NCBI GenBank assembly: GCA_944358225.1
Contig: CALVQP010000013.1
Location: 1 to 20,414, forward strand
DNA length: 20,414 nt
Direction: 5' to 3'
Source: an uncultured Bacilli bacterium
GTDB lineage: Bacteria > Bacillota_I > Bacilli_A > RF39 > UBA660
How positions within the stretch are numbered: the first letter of the stretch is position 1; each line of letters opens with the position of its first letter. The notes beneath the pieces were generated by a model. That model had not been told where the DNA came from. It saw nothing but the letters and a program-made list of their open reading frames with translations, and did no database searches. This document shows, piece by piece, positions 1 to 5,731 of this stretch. The position numbers and the translations under genes were made by a program.

Positions 1-35
1 ATTACTATTACATTTTTATTTACTTTTACTTTCAT
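1..35 (-). CDS. 5' end of an unidentified gene leaving the window
   Basis: Only 11 codons are visible, beginning MKVKVNKNVIV, so no function can be given. The ATG at 35-33 is chosen because an AGGAGAG Shine-Dalgarno lies at 53-47, and because a perfect -35 and a good -10 lie just upstream (97-69). The other nearby ATG, at 62-60, is followed at once by a stop. The promoter carries a G8 tract in its spacer, so the gene is a candidate phase-variable locus. Such genes are often surface-exposed, but that is inference from the promoter design and not from the protein. Confidence 0.5.
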   Translation of the reverse strand, partial: MKVKVNKNVIV

Positions 36-68
36 AGATATATGCACTCTCCTACTTTACATATTTCT

Positions 69-97
69 ATAGTAACCCCCCCCGTTTTTTTTGTCAA
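69..97 (-). promoter_or_regulatory. Promoter with G8 tract in the spacer
   Basis: On the minus strand TTGACA (97-92) is followed by exactly 17 nt and TACTAT (74-69). The spacer is A7, C, G8, T. A homopolymeric G tract between -35 and -10 changes spacer length when it slips and can turn a promoter on or off, as in known contingency loci of Neisseria and Bordetella. The present 17-nt spacing is optimal, so this copy should be ON. Confidence 0.7.
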
Positions 98-143
98 ATA
101 GAAAAGGACTTTTTACACTTAATTGTCACTTCGGAAGACATCT

Positions 144-884
144 TCATTTTAAAAATAAAGTATTTAAAGAACTAGCAATTACTTCACTTGTTTTACTAAT
201 GACACTTTCTATGTCTGGGGTGGTAAACAGTTTTTGACCAATTTCGATAACTAAGGGAACACCTATAGCGATAACGGGAATATTAAATGTCTTAGAACTG
301 ATTTCTTTATTGGTCATGATGGCACTTCCGGGAATAATACCACTATTAGATATTTCAATACAATTATTAAGACGTTTATAATATTTAGTAGATAAAGAAT
401 CTATTACGATAATAGAGCTTGGCTTAAGATCTTTTACTAGCATTTTAATTAGTTCAAAAGAACTTATTCCAGTTTTACCAATAACTTCTGGAACAAATAA
501 TGCGACTTTAGGAACTGTTAAAAAATCTATATAATGATTAGTTGCTATAATTTTATTAGTTGTTTTTGGACCAAGTGAATCACAAGTAACACTAGAATTA
601 CCTAAGCCAATAATTAAAGTAGTGCCATAATTGGGAATATCTTTTTTTAAAATTTTCAAAATTTTTATAATTTCTTTAGTTAATAATTTATCATAATTAT
701 TTAAAATATTTTGATCATAAGATATCGTATAATATTTTCCTTCCTGTCTTTTTAGTCTTTTAGTATTAGATTTATCAATTTCAAAATAACTAATTTTTAA
801 ACCACTTTTTTTCTTCTCGTCTAATTTAATACCTTCATTTTCTTTTAAAGCATCTGCCATGTCTAAAAAAAGTTTATTTTTCAT
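144..884 (-). CDS. gpr: Germination protease GPR (shortened form)
   Basis: Spore endopeptidase that degrades small acid-soluble proteins during germination; family A25. The 246-residue product has the family core: GLGN at 93-96, the VTCDSLGP segment with the likely catalytic Asp102, and VIDSLS with the second catalytic Asp162, followed by the SNSGIIPGS and IPVIAIGVP blocks. Bacillus GPR is about 370 residues. Here the chain jumps from the IGVP block almost directly to the family's C-terminal helix, so roughly 90 residues are missing, and the N-terminal pro-segment is very short. The start at 884 is set by AGGGGTGA at 897-890; an in-frame ATG at 911 has no such site. It is divergent from rpsT, as in B. 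subtilis. A CATATTA at 906-900 resembles a forespore sigma-G -10, but no matching -35 is clear. YyaC, a related fold, is less likely given both Asp motifs and the neighbour. Confidence 0.9.
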   Translation of the reverse strand: MKNKLFLDMADALKENEGIKLDEKKKSGLKISYFEIDKSNTKRLKRQEGKYYTISYDQNILNNYDKLLTKEIIKILKILKKDIPNYGTTLIIGLGNSSVTCDSLGPKTTNKIIATNHYIDFLTVPKVALFVPEVIGKTGISSFELIKMLVKDLKPSSIIVIDSLSTKYYKRLNNCIEISNSGIIPGSAIMTNKEISSKTFNIPVIAIGVPLVIEIGQKLFTTPDIESVISKTSEVIASSLNTLFLK

Positions 885-926
885 ACGTTTCACCCCTATT
901 AATATGTACAAAATGGTTGTTTTTTA

Positions 927-955
927 TTGCAAAAGAAGAAAGTATTTGATAAAAT
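927..955 (+). promoter_or_regulatory. rpsT promoter
   Basis: TTGCAA (927-932), a 17-nt spacer and TAAAAT (950-955), preceded by TG at 947-948 (extended -10). It places the transcription start about 25 nt before the rpsT start codon. Confidence 0.75.
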
Positions 956-986
956 CTATATTGTATTTAAAGAAGGGAGATTTTGC

Positions 987-1250
987 ATGCCAAATATTAA
1001 AAGTTCTAAAAAAGCGGTTAAGGTTATTGCTAAAAAAACTAACGCTGCTCATGAATATAAAGCAAGAGTTAAGAACTCTATTAAAAATTGTGAGAAAGCA
1101 ATTGCTGCAAAAGACGTAGAAACAGCCGATAAGATTGTAAAAGATGTTCAAAAAAATATTGATAAAGCTGTTAGTAAAGGTGTAATTAGTAAAAATACCG
1201 CGGCTAGACAGAAATCAAGATTATCACAAAAAGTTAAAAATATGAAGTAA
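987..1250 (+). CDS. rpsT: 30S ribosomal protein S20
   Basis: S20 binds 16S rRNA in the small subunit body. The 87-residue, Lys/Ala-rich product begins MPNIKSSKKAVK, has the family's helical AAKDVETADKIV region and ends near the usual length of about 85-88. An in-frame TTG at 927 would add 20 residues, but it lies in the -35 element; the ATG at 987 has AAGGGAGA about 7 nt upstream and is the real start. It is a single-gene transcription unit with its own promoter and a terminator that begins inside the last codons. Divergent from gpr, the Bacillus arrangement. Confidence 0.96.
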   Translation: MPNIKSSKKAVKVIAKKTNAAHEYKARVKNSIKNCEKAIAAKDVETADKIVKDVQKNIDKAVSKGVISKNTAARQKSRLSQKVKNMK

Positions 1251-1271
1251 TTGATTGCTTCGTATTTTTTT
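1244..1271 (+). terminator. rpsT intrinsic terminator
   Basis: GAAGTAA (1244-1250) pairs with TTGCTTC (1255-1261), 7 bp including one G-T pair, with a TTGA loop, then T7 at 1265-1271. The 5' arm includes the rpsT stop codon. The loop and 3' arm also hold the -35 of the next promoter. Confidence 0.75.
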
Positions 1272-1279
1272 GTTAAAAT
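1251..1279 (+). promoter_or_regulatory. Promoter of the transglutaminase-like gene
   Basis: TTGATT (1251-1256), a 17-nt spacer and TAAAAT (1274-1279), with TG at 1271-1272 as an extended -10. It overlaps the rpsT terminator almost completely and leaves a leader of only about a dozen nucleotides before the start codon at 1298. Confidence 0.6.
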
Positions 1280-1297
1280 TTAATTGGTGATACTAAA

Positions 1298-2206
1298 ATG
1301 AAAAAAGTTATCTTACCCTTAGTATTGTGCTTTATTTTGCTAGTCGTAGTTTACTACATTACCCCTATTACAACTAGTATTGTAAATATTTTAGATAAAG
1401 ACGCTACGGTCACAGTTAATACTCCAAATGAATACTACCGAGACTATGATTTTGAATTTGTGCAAAATACAACTGATTTTAAACCATATAGCTATCAACA
1501 AGTCTTAAATATTTTTTATACTTTTTTAAACAGTGGCTGGACTTCTTTTACTTTTTATTGTCCCGATGAATATGTTGATTGTTTAGATGATATTAAAACA
1601 ATCTCTGATGATAATGTCCTTCTTACACATATTAATAATTTTGTCCATCCTTTCAATAGTTTTACTAATATTAAAACAAGTTATTATGAATCTGGGGAAG
1701 TAACATTAGAAATTAAAAAGTTATATAGTGAAGATGACATTGTGAGAATTAATCAAAAAGTAGATGAAATAATTGGTCAATATATTACGCCTAATATGAG
1801 TGATGAAGAAAAAATTAGAGTTATCCATGATTATATAATTAATTCGACTAGATATGATCAACAAAGAAATAAAACGGATAATAGTCCGTATGCTTCTAAT
1901 ACCGCAATTGGTCCTTTGTTTCAAGGTTATGCTATTTGTAGTGGTTATGCCGATGTAATGGAAATATTTTTAGAAAGATTTAATATTAAGAGTTTTAAAG
2001 TTGCTAGTGATCTACATGTTTGGAATAGCGTATTTATAGATAATACATGGAAGCAACTTGATCTAACGTGGGATGATCCTATTACTAATACTGGACAAGA
2101 TTATATTTATCATAAATATTTTTTAGTAGATGCAGCTATGTTACCTAGTTTAGATACGGAAACTAATGAACATGATTATGATCCTACAGTTTATTTAGAG
2201 ATTTAA
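1298..2206 (+). CDS. Membrane-anchored or secreted transglutaminase-like protein
   Basis: 302 residues. Residues 4-27 form a hydrophobic N-terminal segment after Met-Lys-Lys: a signal peptide or signal anchor, so the rest should lie outside the membrane. The C-terminal half carries the transglutaminase-core triad: Cys214 in AICSGYADV, His240 in LHVWNSV and Asp255 in QLDLTWDDP, preceded by a helical IRVIHDYIINST segment typical of these papain-fold domains. Bacterial members are usually cysteine proteases or peptide hydrolases rather than cross-linking enzymes. Residues 30-160 match nothing I can name. The GGTGA site at 1286-1290 sets the start. It is a single gene with its own promoter; no clear terminator follows, only the IS remnant. 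Confidence 0.85.
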   Translation: MKKVILPLVLCFILLVVVYYITPITTSIVNILDKDATVTVNTPNEYYRDYDFEFVQNTTDFKPYSYQQVLNIFYTFLNSGWTSFTFYCPDEYVDCLDDIKTISDDNVLLTHINNFVHPFNSFTNIKTSYYESGEVTLEIKKLYSEDDIVRINQKVDEIIGQYITPNMSDEEKIRVIHDYIINSTRYDQQRNKTDNSPYASNTAIGPLFQGYAICSGYADVMEIFLERFNIKSFKVASDLHVWNSVFIDNTWKQLDLTWDDPITNTGQDYIYHKYFLVDAAMLPSLDTETNEHDYDPTVYLEI

Positions 2207-2211
2207 GCAAT

Positions 2212-2380
2212 TAAAAAAGTAGACACTAAAAGAGATTATTTAATCCCTAATTGAGTTTTATATTCAACTAGGGTTTTAGATGTGGTAACTGTATAAGAAT
2301 TAAAATACCATTGCCATTTAATGAATCTCTAAGTCATAACCAACAATTATCTTACAACTTCAAAACGTCTAACTTTTTAT
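2212..2380 (-). mobile_element. Internally deleted IS3-type element (remnant)
   Basis: The left edge reads TTAAAAAAGTAGACACT on the plus strand, resembling the terminal repeat of IS3-family elements. An imperfect inverted partner, GTCTAACTTTTTAT, lies at 2367-2380. Between them is the decayed 3' end of a transposase frame on the minus strand. The piece is about 170 bp, so it is a solo remnant or a MITE-like deletion derivative. It fills most of the gap between the transglutaminase-like gene and the gene at 2397. A hairpin at 2245-2273 lies within it but lacks a T tract. Identification is by eye. Confidence 0.4.
2236..2328 (-). pseudogene. C-terminal scrap of an IS3-family transposase
   Basis: A 30-codon open frame ends in LVEYKTQLGIK and a TAA stop at 2238-2236. 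This resembles the SPVEYR..LGI ending of IS3-family (DDE, rve) transposases, and the FIKWQWYFNS stretch before it looks like a decayed form of the YIxWYNNxRI segment. A TAG closes the frame upstream at 2331-2329. No start or ribosome site is present. The stop is followed within about 12 nt by the putative terminal repeat, as in intact elements. Confidence 0.4.
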
Positions 2381-2396
2381 GTTTAAAGAGATATTT

Positions 2397-2893
2397 TTAT
2401 TGTAAGTTCACATTATAGTCTTCTTCCCATTTAATTGTTGAACAATCTTCTGATATTTCACGGGAAGTTATGATTTCTTCTTCACACGGTCCATAAATTG
2501 GGCAAGTTTTAGTAGTGAGGGTATTGCCTGATATACTATATGTTCCTATTATAGGTTCTGAGTTTTCAGTAATTTGTTCGAAAGAACCATCATCTTTAAA
2601 AGTAATTGTAGTATATATATGAATATTGTTAGTATTTTCATGATATTCACCATAATAAGTAGCATTCATTAGACTACTACAAATTTTTTTCTCTTCAGTA
2701 CTTTCACTTACGTCTTCCGAATTATTCTCGGGAATACTGTTTTGTTGAGTTTCTTCCTTTTGTTCAGTATTATTTTCTTTTAGTTCTTCTTTAGAAATAA
2801 CTTTGTCATAGATGATATATCCTCCTAAAAATATGGATATCATAACAAATACAGTTAAAGCTACAACAAGAGCTGTACTCGTTTTTTTTGCAT
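2397..2893 (-). CDS. Membrane-anchored protein, out of frame at an A8 run (phase-variable candidate)
   Basis: Unrecognised. The best start is the ATG at 2893-2891, 9 nt after AGGAG (2907-2903). As read, an A8 run at 2889-2882 follows it and the frame stops after ten codons. Adding one A joins this start to the open frame below, giving MQKK, then a hydrophobic stretch (TALVVALTVFVMISIFLGGYIIY without a break in the body), an acidic Asn/Gln/Glu-rich linker of about 45 residues, and a C-terminal domain of about 85 residues with a GTYSISGNTLT turn and four cysteines. The body starting at the internal ATG (2843) has no ribosome site and half a membrane segment. So it is a gene off by one base: phase variation, transcript slippage, a recent pseudogene or a sequencing error. 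Its promoter also holds a G9 tract. Confidence 0.7.
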
Positions 2894-2917
2894 TAAAATA
2901 AACTCCTTTCTATGTTA

Positions 2918-2949
2918 GTAATACCATTTTTACCCCCCCCCGATGTCAA
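2918..2949 (-). promoter_or_regulatory. Promoter with G9 tract in the spacer
   Basis: On the minus strand TTGACA (2949-2944) is followed by TC, G9 (2941-2933) and TAAAAA. The best -10 is the extended TGG-TATTAC (2926-2918), giving a 20-nt spacer, three too long; at 17 nt there is only a weak TGGTAT. Loss of three G would set the spacer to 17. The tract length therefore probably decides promoter strength, and the present state looks weak or OFF. Confidence 0.6.
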
Positions 2950-3005
2950 TACCTGTGGATAATTTTACACTGTTTTAATTAGGTTTGCTACGGGTAAGCT
3001 ATTTT

Positions 3006-3040
3006 AAAAAACCTCGTTTTTATGAACCCTAAAAAACGAG
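3006..3040 (-). terminator. Intrinsic terminator after the gene at 3056
   Basis: A 9-bp stem pairs 3013-3021 with 3032-3040 (CTCGTTTTT against AAAAACGAG) around a 10-nt loop, and T6 follows on the minus strand at 3011-3006. An A/T-rich flank on the other side (3041-3047) could give weak plus-strand activity too. Confidence 0.85.
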
Positions 3041-3055
3041 ATTTTTTATTATAAA

Positions 3056-3553
3056 CTAATTGTTATCTTTTTCTTTATCAGCTTCATTTATTCCTTCTTT
3101 TATACCTTTAGCTAGTTCTTTTCCAATTGTTCCCATAGCATTAGCAACAGTTGGAGCCATTTTTTGAATTCCCTCTTGAGCAACTGGCATAACTTGTTGA
3201 GTAGTATAAGCTGCTATTTTCCTTCTATGAGCAATAAACATTACTATACCACCAGCAATAGTTAAACCAAATCCAATGGTTGTCATAAAACTGCCAATTG
3301 CCAATAACCAAATGTTGCCAAATATGCCACTAGCAGCAGTTTGGATATCATTACTCTCTTTTATACTGCTATTGACAAAGGAATTAAAACCATTAACAAA
3401 ACTATTGCCTGCTCCCATAAATCCGACAAATGTTAATATAAAACTAATTACCAATGTGATAATACCTACTATTAGAAGTATTTTTCCAACTTTTTTTACT
3501 TTAGCGTTATTTTGTTGGTATCTTTCTTCACTTAAATATTCTTTAGTTTCCAT
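3056..3553 (-). CDS. Two-helix membrane protein, paralogue of the gene at 5723
   Basis: Function unknown. 165 residues: a polar N-terminus with YLSEERYQQ, membrane helix 1 at about 24-46, a short external loop, helix 2 at about 81-108, then a basic RRKIAAYTTQQVMPVAQE (110-127) running into a KMAP...GKELAKGIKEGI tail. The same tail, and the N-terminal YLxEExYQ, recur in the gene at 5723, so they are paralogues. I know this QQxMPVxxEG..xMAP tail from many uncharacterised gut Bacillota membrane proteins, some with zinc ribbons; no function is established. The start is set by TAAGGAG at 3570-3564. An extended -10 (TGTTACAAT, 3586-3578) gives it its own transcript, and a strong terminator follows. 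Confidence 0.8.
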   Translation of the reverse strand: METKEYLSEERYQQNNAKVKKVGKILLIVGIITLVISFILTFVGFMGAGNSFVNGFNSFVNSSIKESNDIQTAASGIFGNIWLLAIGSFMTTIGFGLTIAGGIVMFIAHRRKIAAYTTQQVMPVAQEGIQKMAPTVANAMGTIGKELAKGIKEGINEADKEKDNN

Positions 3554-3577
3554 ATAAATCCTACTCCTTATGTTATC

Positions 3578-3586
3578 ATTGTAACA
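3578..3586 (-). promoter_or_regulatory. Extended -10 promoter for the gene at 3056
   Basis: TGT-TACAAT on the minus strand, 25 nt upstream of the start codon. No convincing -35 is seen, which fits an extended -10 promoter. Confidence 0.45.
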
Positions 3587-3607
3587 TATTTTTGCTATAG
3601 ACTGGTG

Positions 3608-4462
3608 TTAACATTTTGAATTTATATATTCTTCTACTTCTTTAATTGTTTGCTCAAAATTAGTAAAATTAACATCAAACCATTTTAAATTCATCTGATT
3701 ATTAAACCAAGTATATTGTCTTTTAGCATAATGACGTGAGTTCTTTTTTATTAATTCTTTAGCCTCTTCTAAACTAATTTTATGATCAAAATATAAGTAA
3801 AGTTCTTTATAACCAATTCCTGTTAATAAGGCTTTACTATAAATTTTTTTATCATAAAAGTATTTAGCTTCTTCTAAAAGACCTTGGCTAAACATCTCTT
3901 CTACTCTAGTGTTTATTTTATCGTAAAGATTTTCTCTAGAAGTAGTCAATCCGATAAATATAGCTGGATATAGTAATTTATCTTTATTAAATTCTTCTTG
4001 ATCTCTTTTTAAAAAGTTTTCTAAACGGCGTCGATTATTTAAATGAATGTTCATATTAGGATCTTTTTTTAAACATAGCTCATATAGATCTTCATTAGTT
4101 AAATTGGTAAAATTAAGATTTTCTTTTTGCGGATAAAAACGATAATCATAAAGTCCGGCTTTAATGTAAAGTCCTGTTCCACCAACGATAATAATATTTT
4201 TTTGAGCATATTTTTTTAAAAGAGTTCGTAAATCTTGTTGATAATCATAAACTGTATAATTTTGGCTTACATCTTTAATATCAAAAAGATAATGAGGAAT
4301 GTTTTCTTTTTCATTTTCAGTTATTTTAGCTGTTCCAATATCTAGTCCCTTATAAACTTGCATGGCATCAGCATTAATAATAATAGCTTTATACTTTTGG
4401 GCCAATTTTATGGAAAGCTTTGTTTTTCCTACGCCAGTTGGTCCACATATGCATATGATCAC
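3608..4462 (-). CDS. miaA: tRNA dimethylallyltransferase
   Basis: Transfers a dimethylallyl group to N6 of A37 in tRNAs reading UNN codons. The 284-residue product has the P-loop GPTGVGKT (7-14), the NADAMQVYKGLDIGTAK segment with the catalytic Asp32, HYLFD (57-61) and GGTGLYIKA (94-102), and further on the NNRRRLE and GIGYKEL blocks. It is slightly shorter than the usual 300-315. The start is GTG at 4462, 5 nt after AGAGGTG; the later ATGs have no ribosome site. It is the last gene of an operon with the two kinase-like genes upstream, 10 nt after the stop of the nearest one. In many Bacillota miaA follows mutS-mutL; here five genes lie between its start and that of mutL's region, only two of them in its operon. 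No terminator is evident after it. Confidence 0.95.
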   Translation of the reverse strand: MIICICGPTGVGKTKLSIKLAQKYKAIIINADAMQVYKGLDIGTAKITENEKENIPHYLFDIKDVSQNYTVYDYQQDLRTLLKKYAQKNIIIVGGTGLYIKAGLYDYRFYPQKENLNFTNLTNEDLYELCLKKDPNMNIHLNNRRRLENFLKRDQEEFNKDKLLYPAIFIGLTTSRENLYDKINTRVEEMFSQGLLEEAKYFYDKKIYSKALLTGIGYKELYLYFDHKISLEEAKELIKKNSRHYAKRQYTWFNNQMNLKWFDVNFTNFEQTIKEVEEYINSKC

Positions 4463-4472
4463 TTAATCACCT

Positions 4473-4871
4473 CTAACTAATTTTAAAATCTCCTAAAGTA
4501 CGAATTCTTTTTTTCTCCTTGTTACTTATTCTAACATAAACTTCATATAAAAAGGTAGATAATTCTTCGCTTTGATTTTTGGTTATTAACTCATAAGCAT
4601 AGCTTAGCTGTTCATCGTTTTGAATAAATTCTTTAATCTCATTATCTAATAAGACATTAAAGATAATCTCACGTATTTTACTAAGATCTTTAATAGCTGG
4701 ATTTAGATCTTCATGCCACAACTTTAAAGCGGTATTATAACCAAATTGTACAACTTTCCCGTCATTTCCCCGACCGGTTGGTTCGCCATTAATTATTTTA
4801 CCGACAGCTTTATTAAATATTTGATGATATACATATTCTCCTGATGAAATACTTATTACTTTTCGTTTCAT
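4473..4871 (-). CDS. Short kinase-like protein lacking the catalytic region
   Basis: Unrecognised as a named family. 132 residues. Positions 33-58 carry a Gly-rich turn followed by NTALKLWHEDL, which resembles the Gly loop and the ATP-binding Lys strand (KVLKLWNPDL) of the kinase-like protein encoded just upstream. After about residue 60 it goes straight to a helical segment and an ending (STFLYEVYVRI..., then GDFKIS) that loosely matches the last 35 residues of that neighbour. The hinge, catalytic Asp/Asn and metal-binding Asp are absent, so it cannot be an active kinase. It may be a decayed duplicate or a regulatory partner. AAAGGGGG at 4888-4881 supports the start. It sits 19 nt after the kinase-like gene and 10 nt before miaA. 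Confidence 0.7.
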   Translation of the reverse strand: MKRKVISISSGEYVYHQIFNKAVGKIINGEPTGRGNDGKVVQFGYNTALKLWHEDLNPAIKDLSKIREIIFNVLLDNEIKEFIQNDEQLSYAYELITKNQSEELSTFLYEVYVRISNKEKKRIRTLGDFKIS

Positions 4872-4890
4872 AAATAATTTCCCCCTTTAA

Positions 4891-5613
4891 TTATTTTAAA
4901 ACATATTTTAAGTCGCTGTAGGTATTAATATTTTTATTAGTGTAATTTTCAATAGTTTTAATAACATCTTGGAAAAAAGTAGCCATTTCTGTACTTAATC
5001 CACATTCTATTTTTTCTAATCTAATTCTTAAAGCTTGATTATAATAAATGTACTCGATTACTTCTTTAATACTTCTTAAAATTTTATAAATTAAAGTATC
5101 ATTTATTAATTGGTAATTGTTTTGTAATATTTTTTCAATACTCATATGAGAATTAAGTTGCCAAGTATCACAATCTGTTACAATTAAAGTTCCCATATTA
5201 TCTTTTTGGTTGTACATAATATTTTCTTCATTAGTATCATCTAATAAGATATGTTTAGAAGAAATATAGGCCAGTTCTTTTTCTAAATTAGCCATTGCAT
5301 TAATTAGAAATTTTAAATTTGTTTGATCAGGCATATCTTTTAATTCTAATCCCTGAAAATATTTCATAATATATCCTACTATTTGATTATTTTTGTATAT
5401 AAGTTCTGTAGGACAGTAAAAAAGGTCAGTATTCATTCCCACTAAATTAGCGGCGTTAGTTTGATAAAATTCTAAAGTTTTTAAAGTTAGATCAGGATTC
5501 CATAATTTTAAAACTTTATTGGCACTATGAGGATAAACACGACTATTTTTACCACGATCTAAACACTGTCTAAAGTTTATATATTCATTATATTTTTGTT
5601 CTGTTAAAATCAT
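4891..5613 (-). CDS. Protein-kinase-fold protein
   Basis: 240 residues with a recognisable kinase order: Gly loop DRGKNSRVY (19-27), ATP-binding Lys36 in KVLKLW, hinge YIMKYFQGLEL (81-91), catalytic-loop-like DDTNEENIM (Asp126 and Asn131, the normal five-residue spacing) and a metal-binding DCD (147-149) in place of DFG. The HRD His-Arg is missing, so it is an atypical kinase or phosphotransferase; the substrate cannot be told. The start is moved to the ATG at 5613, after AGAGGGGTGG; an upstream in-frame ATG at 5637 lies within the promoter -10 region and cannot be used. It leads the operon with the truncated kinase-like gene and miaA and has the best sigma-A promoter in the window. Confidence 0.8.
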   Translation of the reverse strand: MILTEQKYNEYINFRQCLDRGKNSRVYPHSANKVLKLWNPDLTLKTLEFYQTNAANLVGMNTDLFYCPTELIYKNNQIVGYIMKYFQGLELKDMPDQTNLKFLINAMANLEKELAYISSKHILLDDTNEENIMYNQKDNMGTLIVTDCDTWQLNSHMSIEKILQNNYQLINDTLIYKILRSIKEVIEYIYYNQALRIRLEKIECGLSTEMATFFQDVIKTIENYTNKNINTYSDLKYVLK

Positions 5614-5638
5614 CAAAACCACCCCTCTTATTGCCATG

Positions 5639-5667
5639 ATTATAGCATAAAATAGCTATTTTGTCAA
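5639..5667 (-). promoter_or_regulatory. Consensus promoter with palindromic spacer, kinase-like/miaA operon
   Basis: Perfect TTGACA (5667-5662), a 17-nt spacer and perfect TATAAT (5644-5639) with a TG extension. Most of the spacer is a perfect 14-nt palindrome, AAAATAGCTATTTT (5662-5649), which overlaps the last base of the -35. Such a strong promoter with an inverted repeat at its centre suggests control by a repressor; no regulator is visible nearby. Confidence 0.8.
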
Positions 5668-5699
5668 AATCGTGTAAACCTTTTATTACTTAAACACTT

Positions 5700-5731
5700 A
5701 AAAAAAGAATAATCGTAAAAATTTATTCTTT
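5700..5731 (-). terminator. Intrinsic terminator overlapping the stop of the gene at 5723
   Basis: AAAGAATAA (5731-5723, minus strand) pairs with TTATTCTTT (5712-5704), 9 bp around a 10-nt loop, and T4 more follow to 5700. The 5' arm is the last codons and the stop codon of the gene. Confidence 0.75.

Noticed and set aside
98..143. Terminator after gpr
   Set aside because: Only short imperfect pairings around the CTTCGGAAG stretch and no good T tract.
859..1151. Other open frames over the gpr-rpsT junction
   Set aside because: They overlap rpsT and its promoter in other frames and have no start signals.
2245..2273. Hairpin after the transglutaminase-like gene as its terminator
   Set aside because: The stem has a mismatch and no T tract follows on either strand; it lies in the IS remnant and part of it is the transposase scrap.
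76..2941. The two C/G tracts as plain assembly errors
   Set aside because: Not fully excluded, but a length error would not create a G tract placed between -35 and -10 twice; only the exact length is in doubt.
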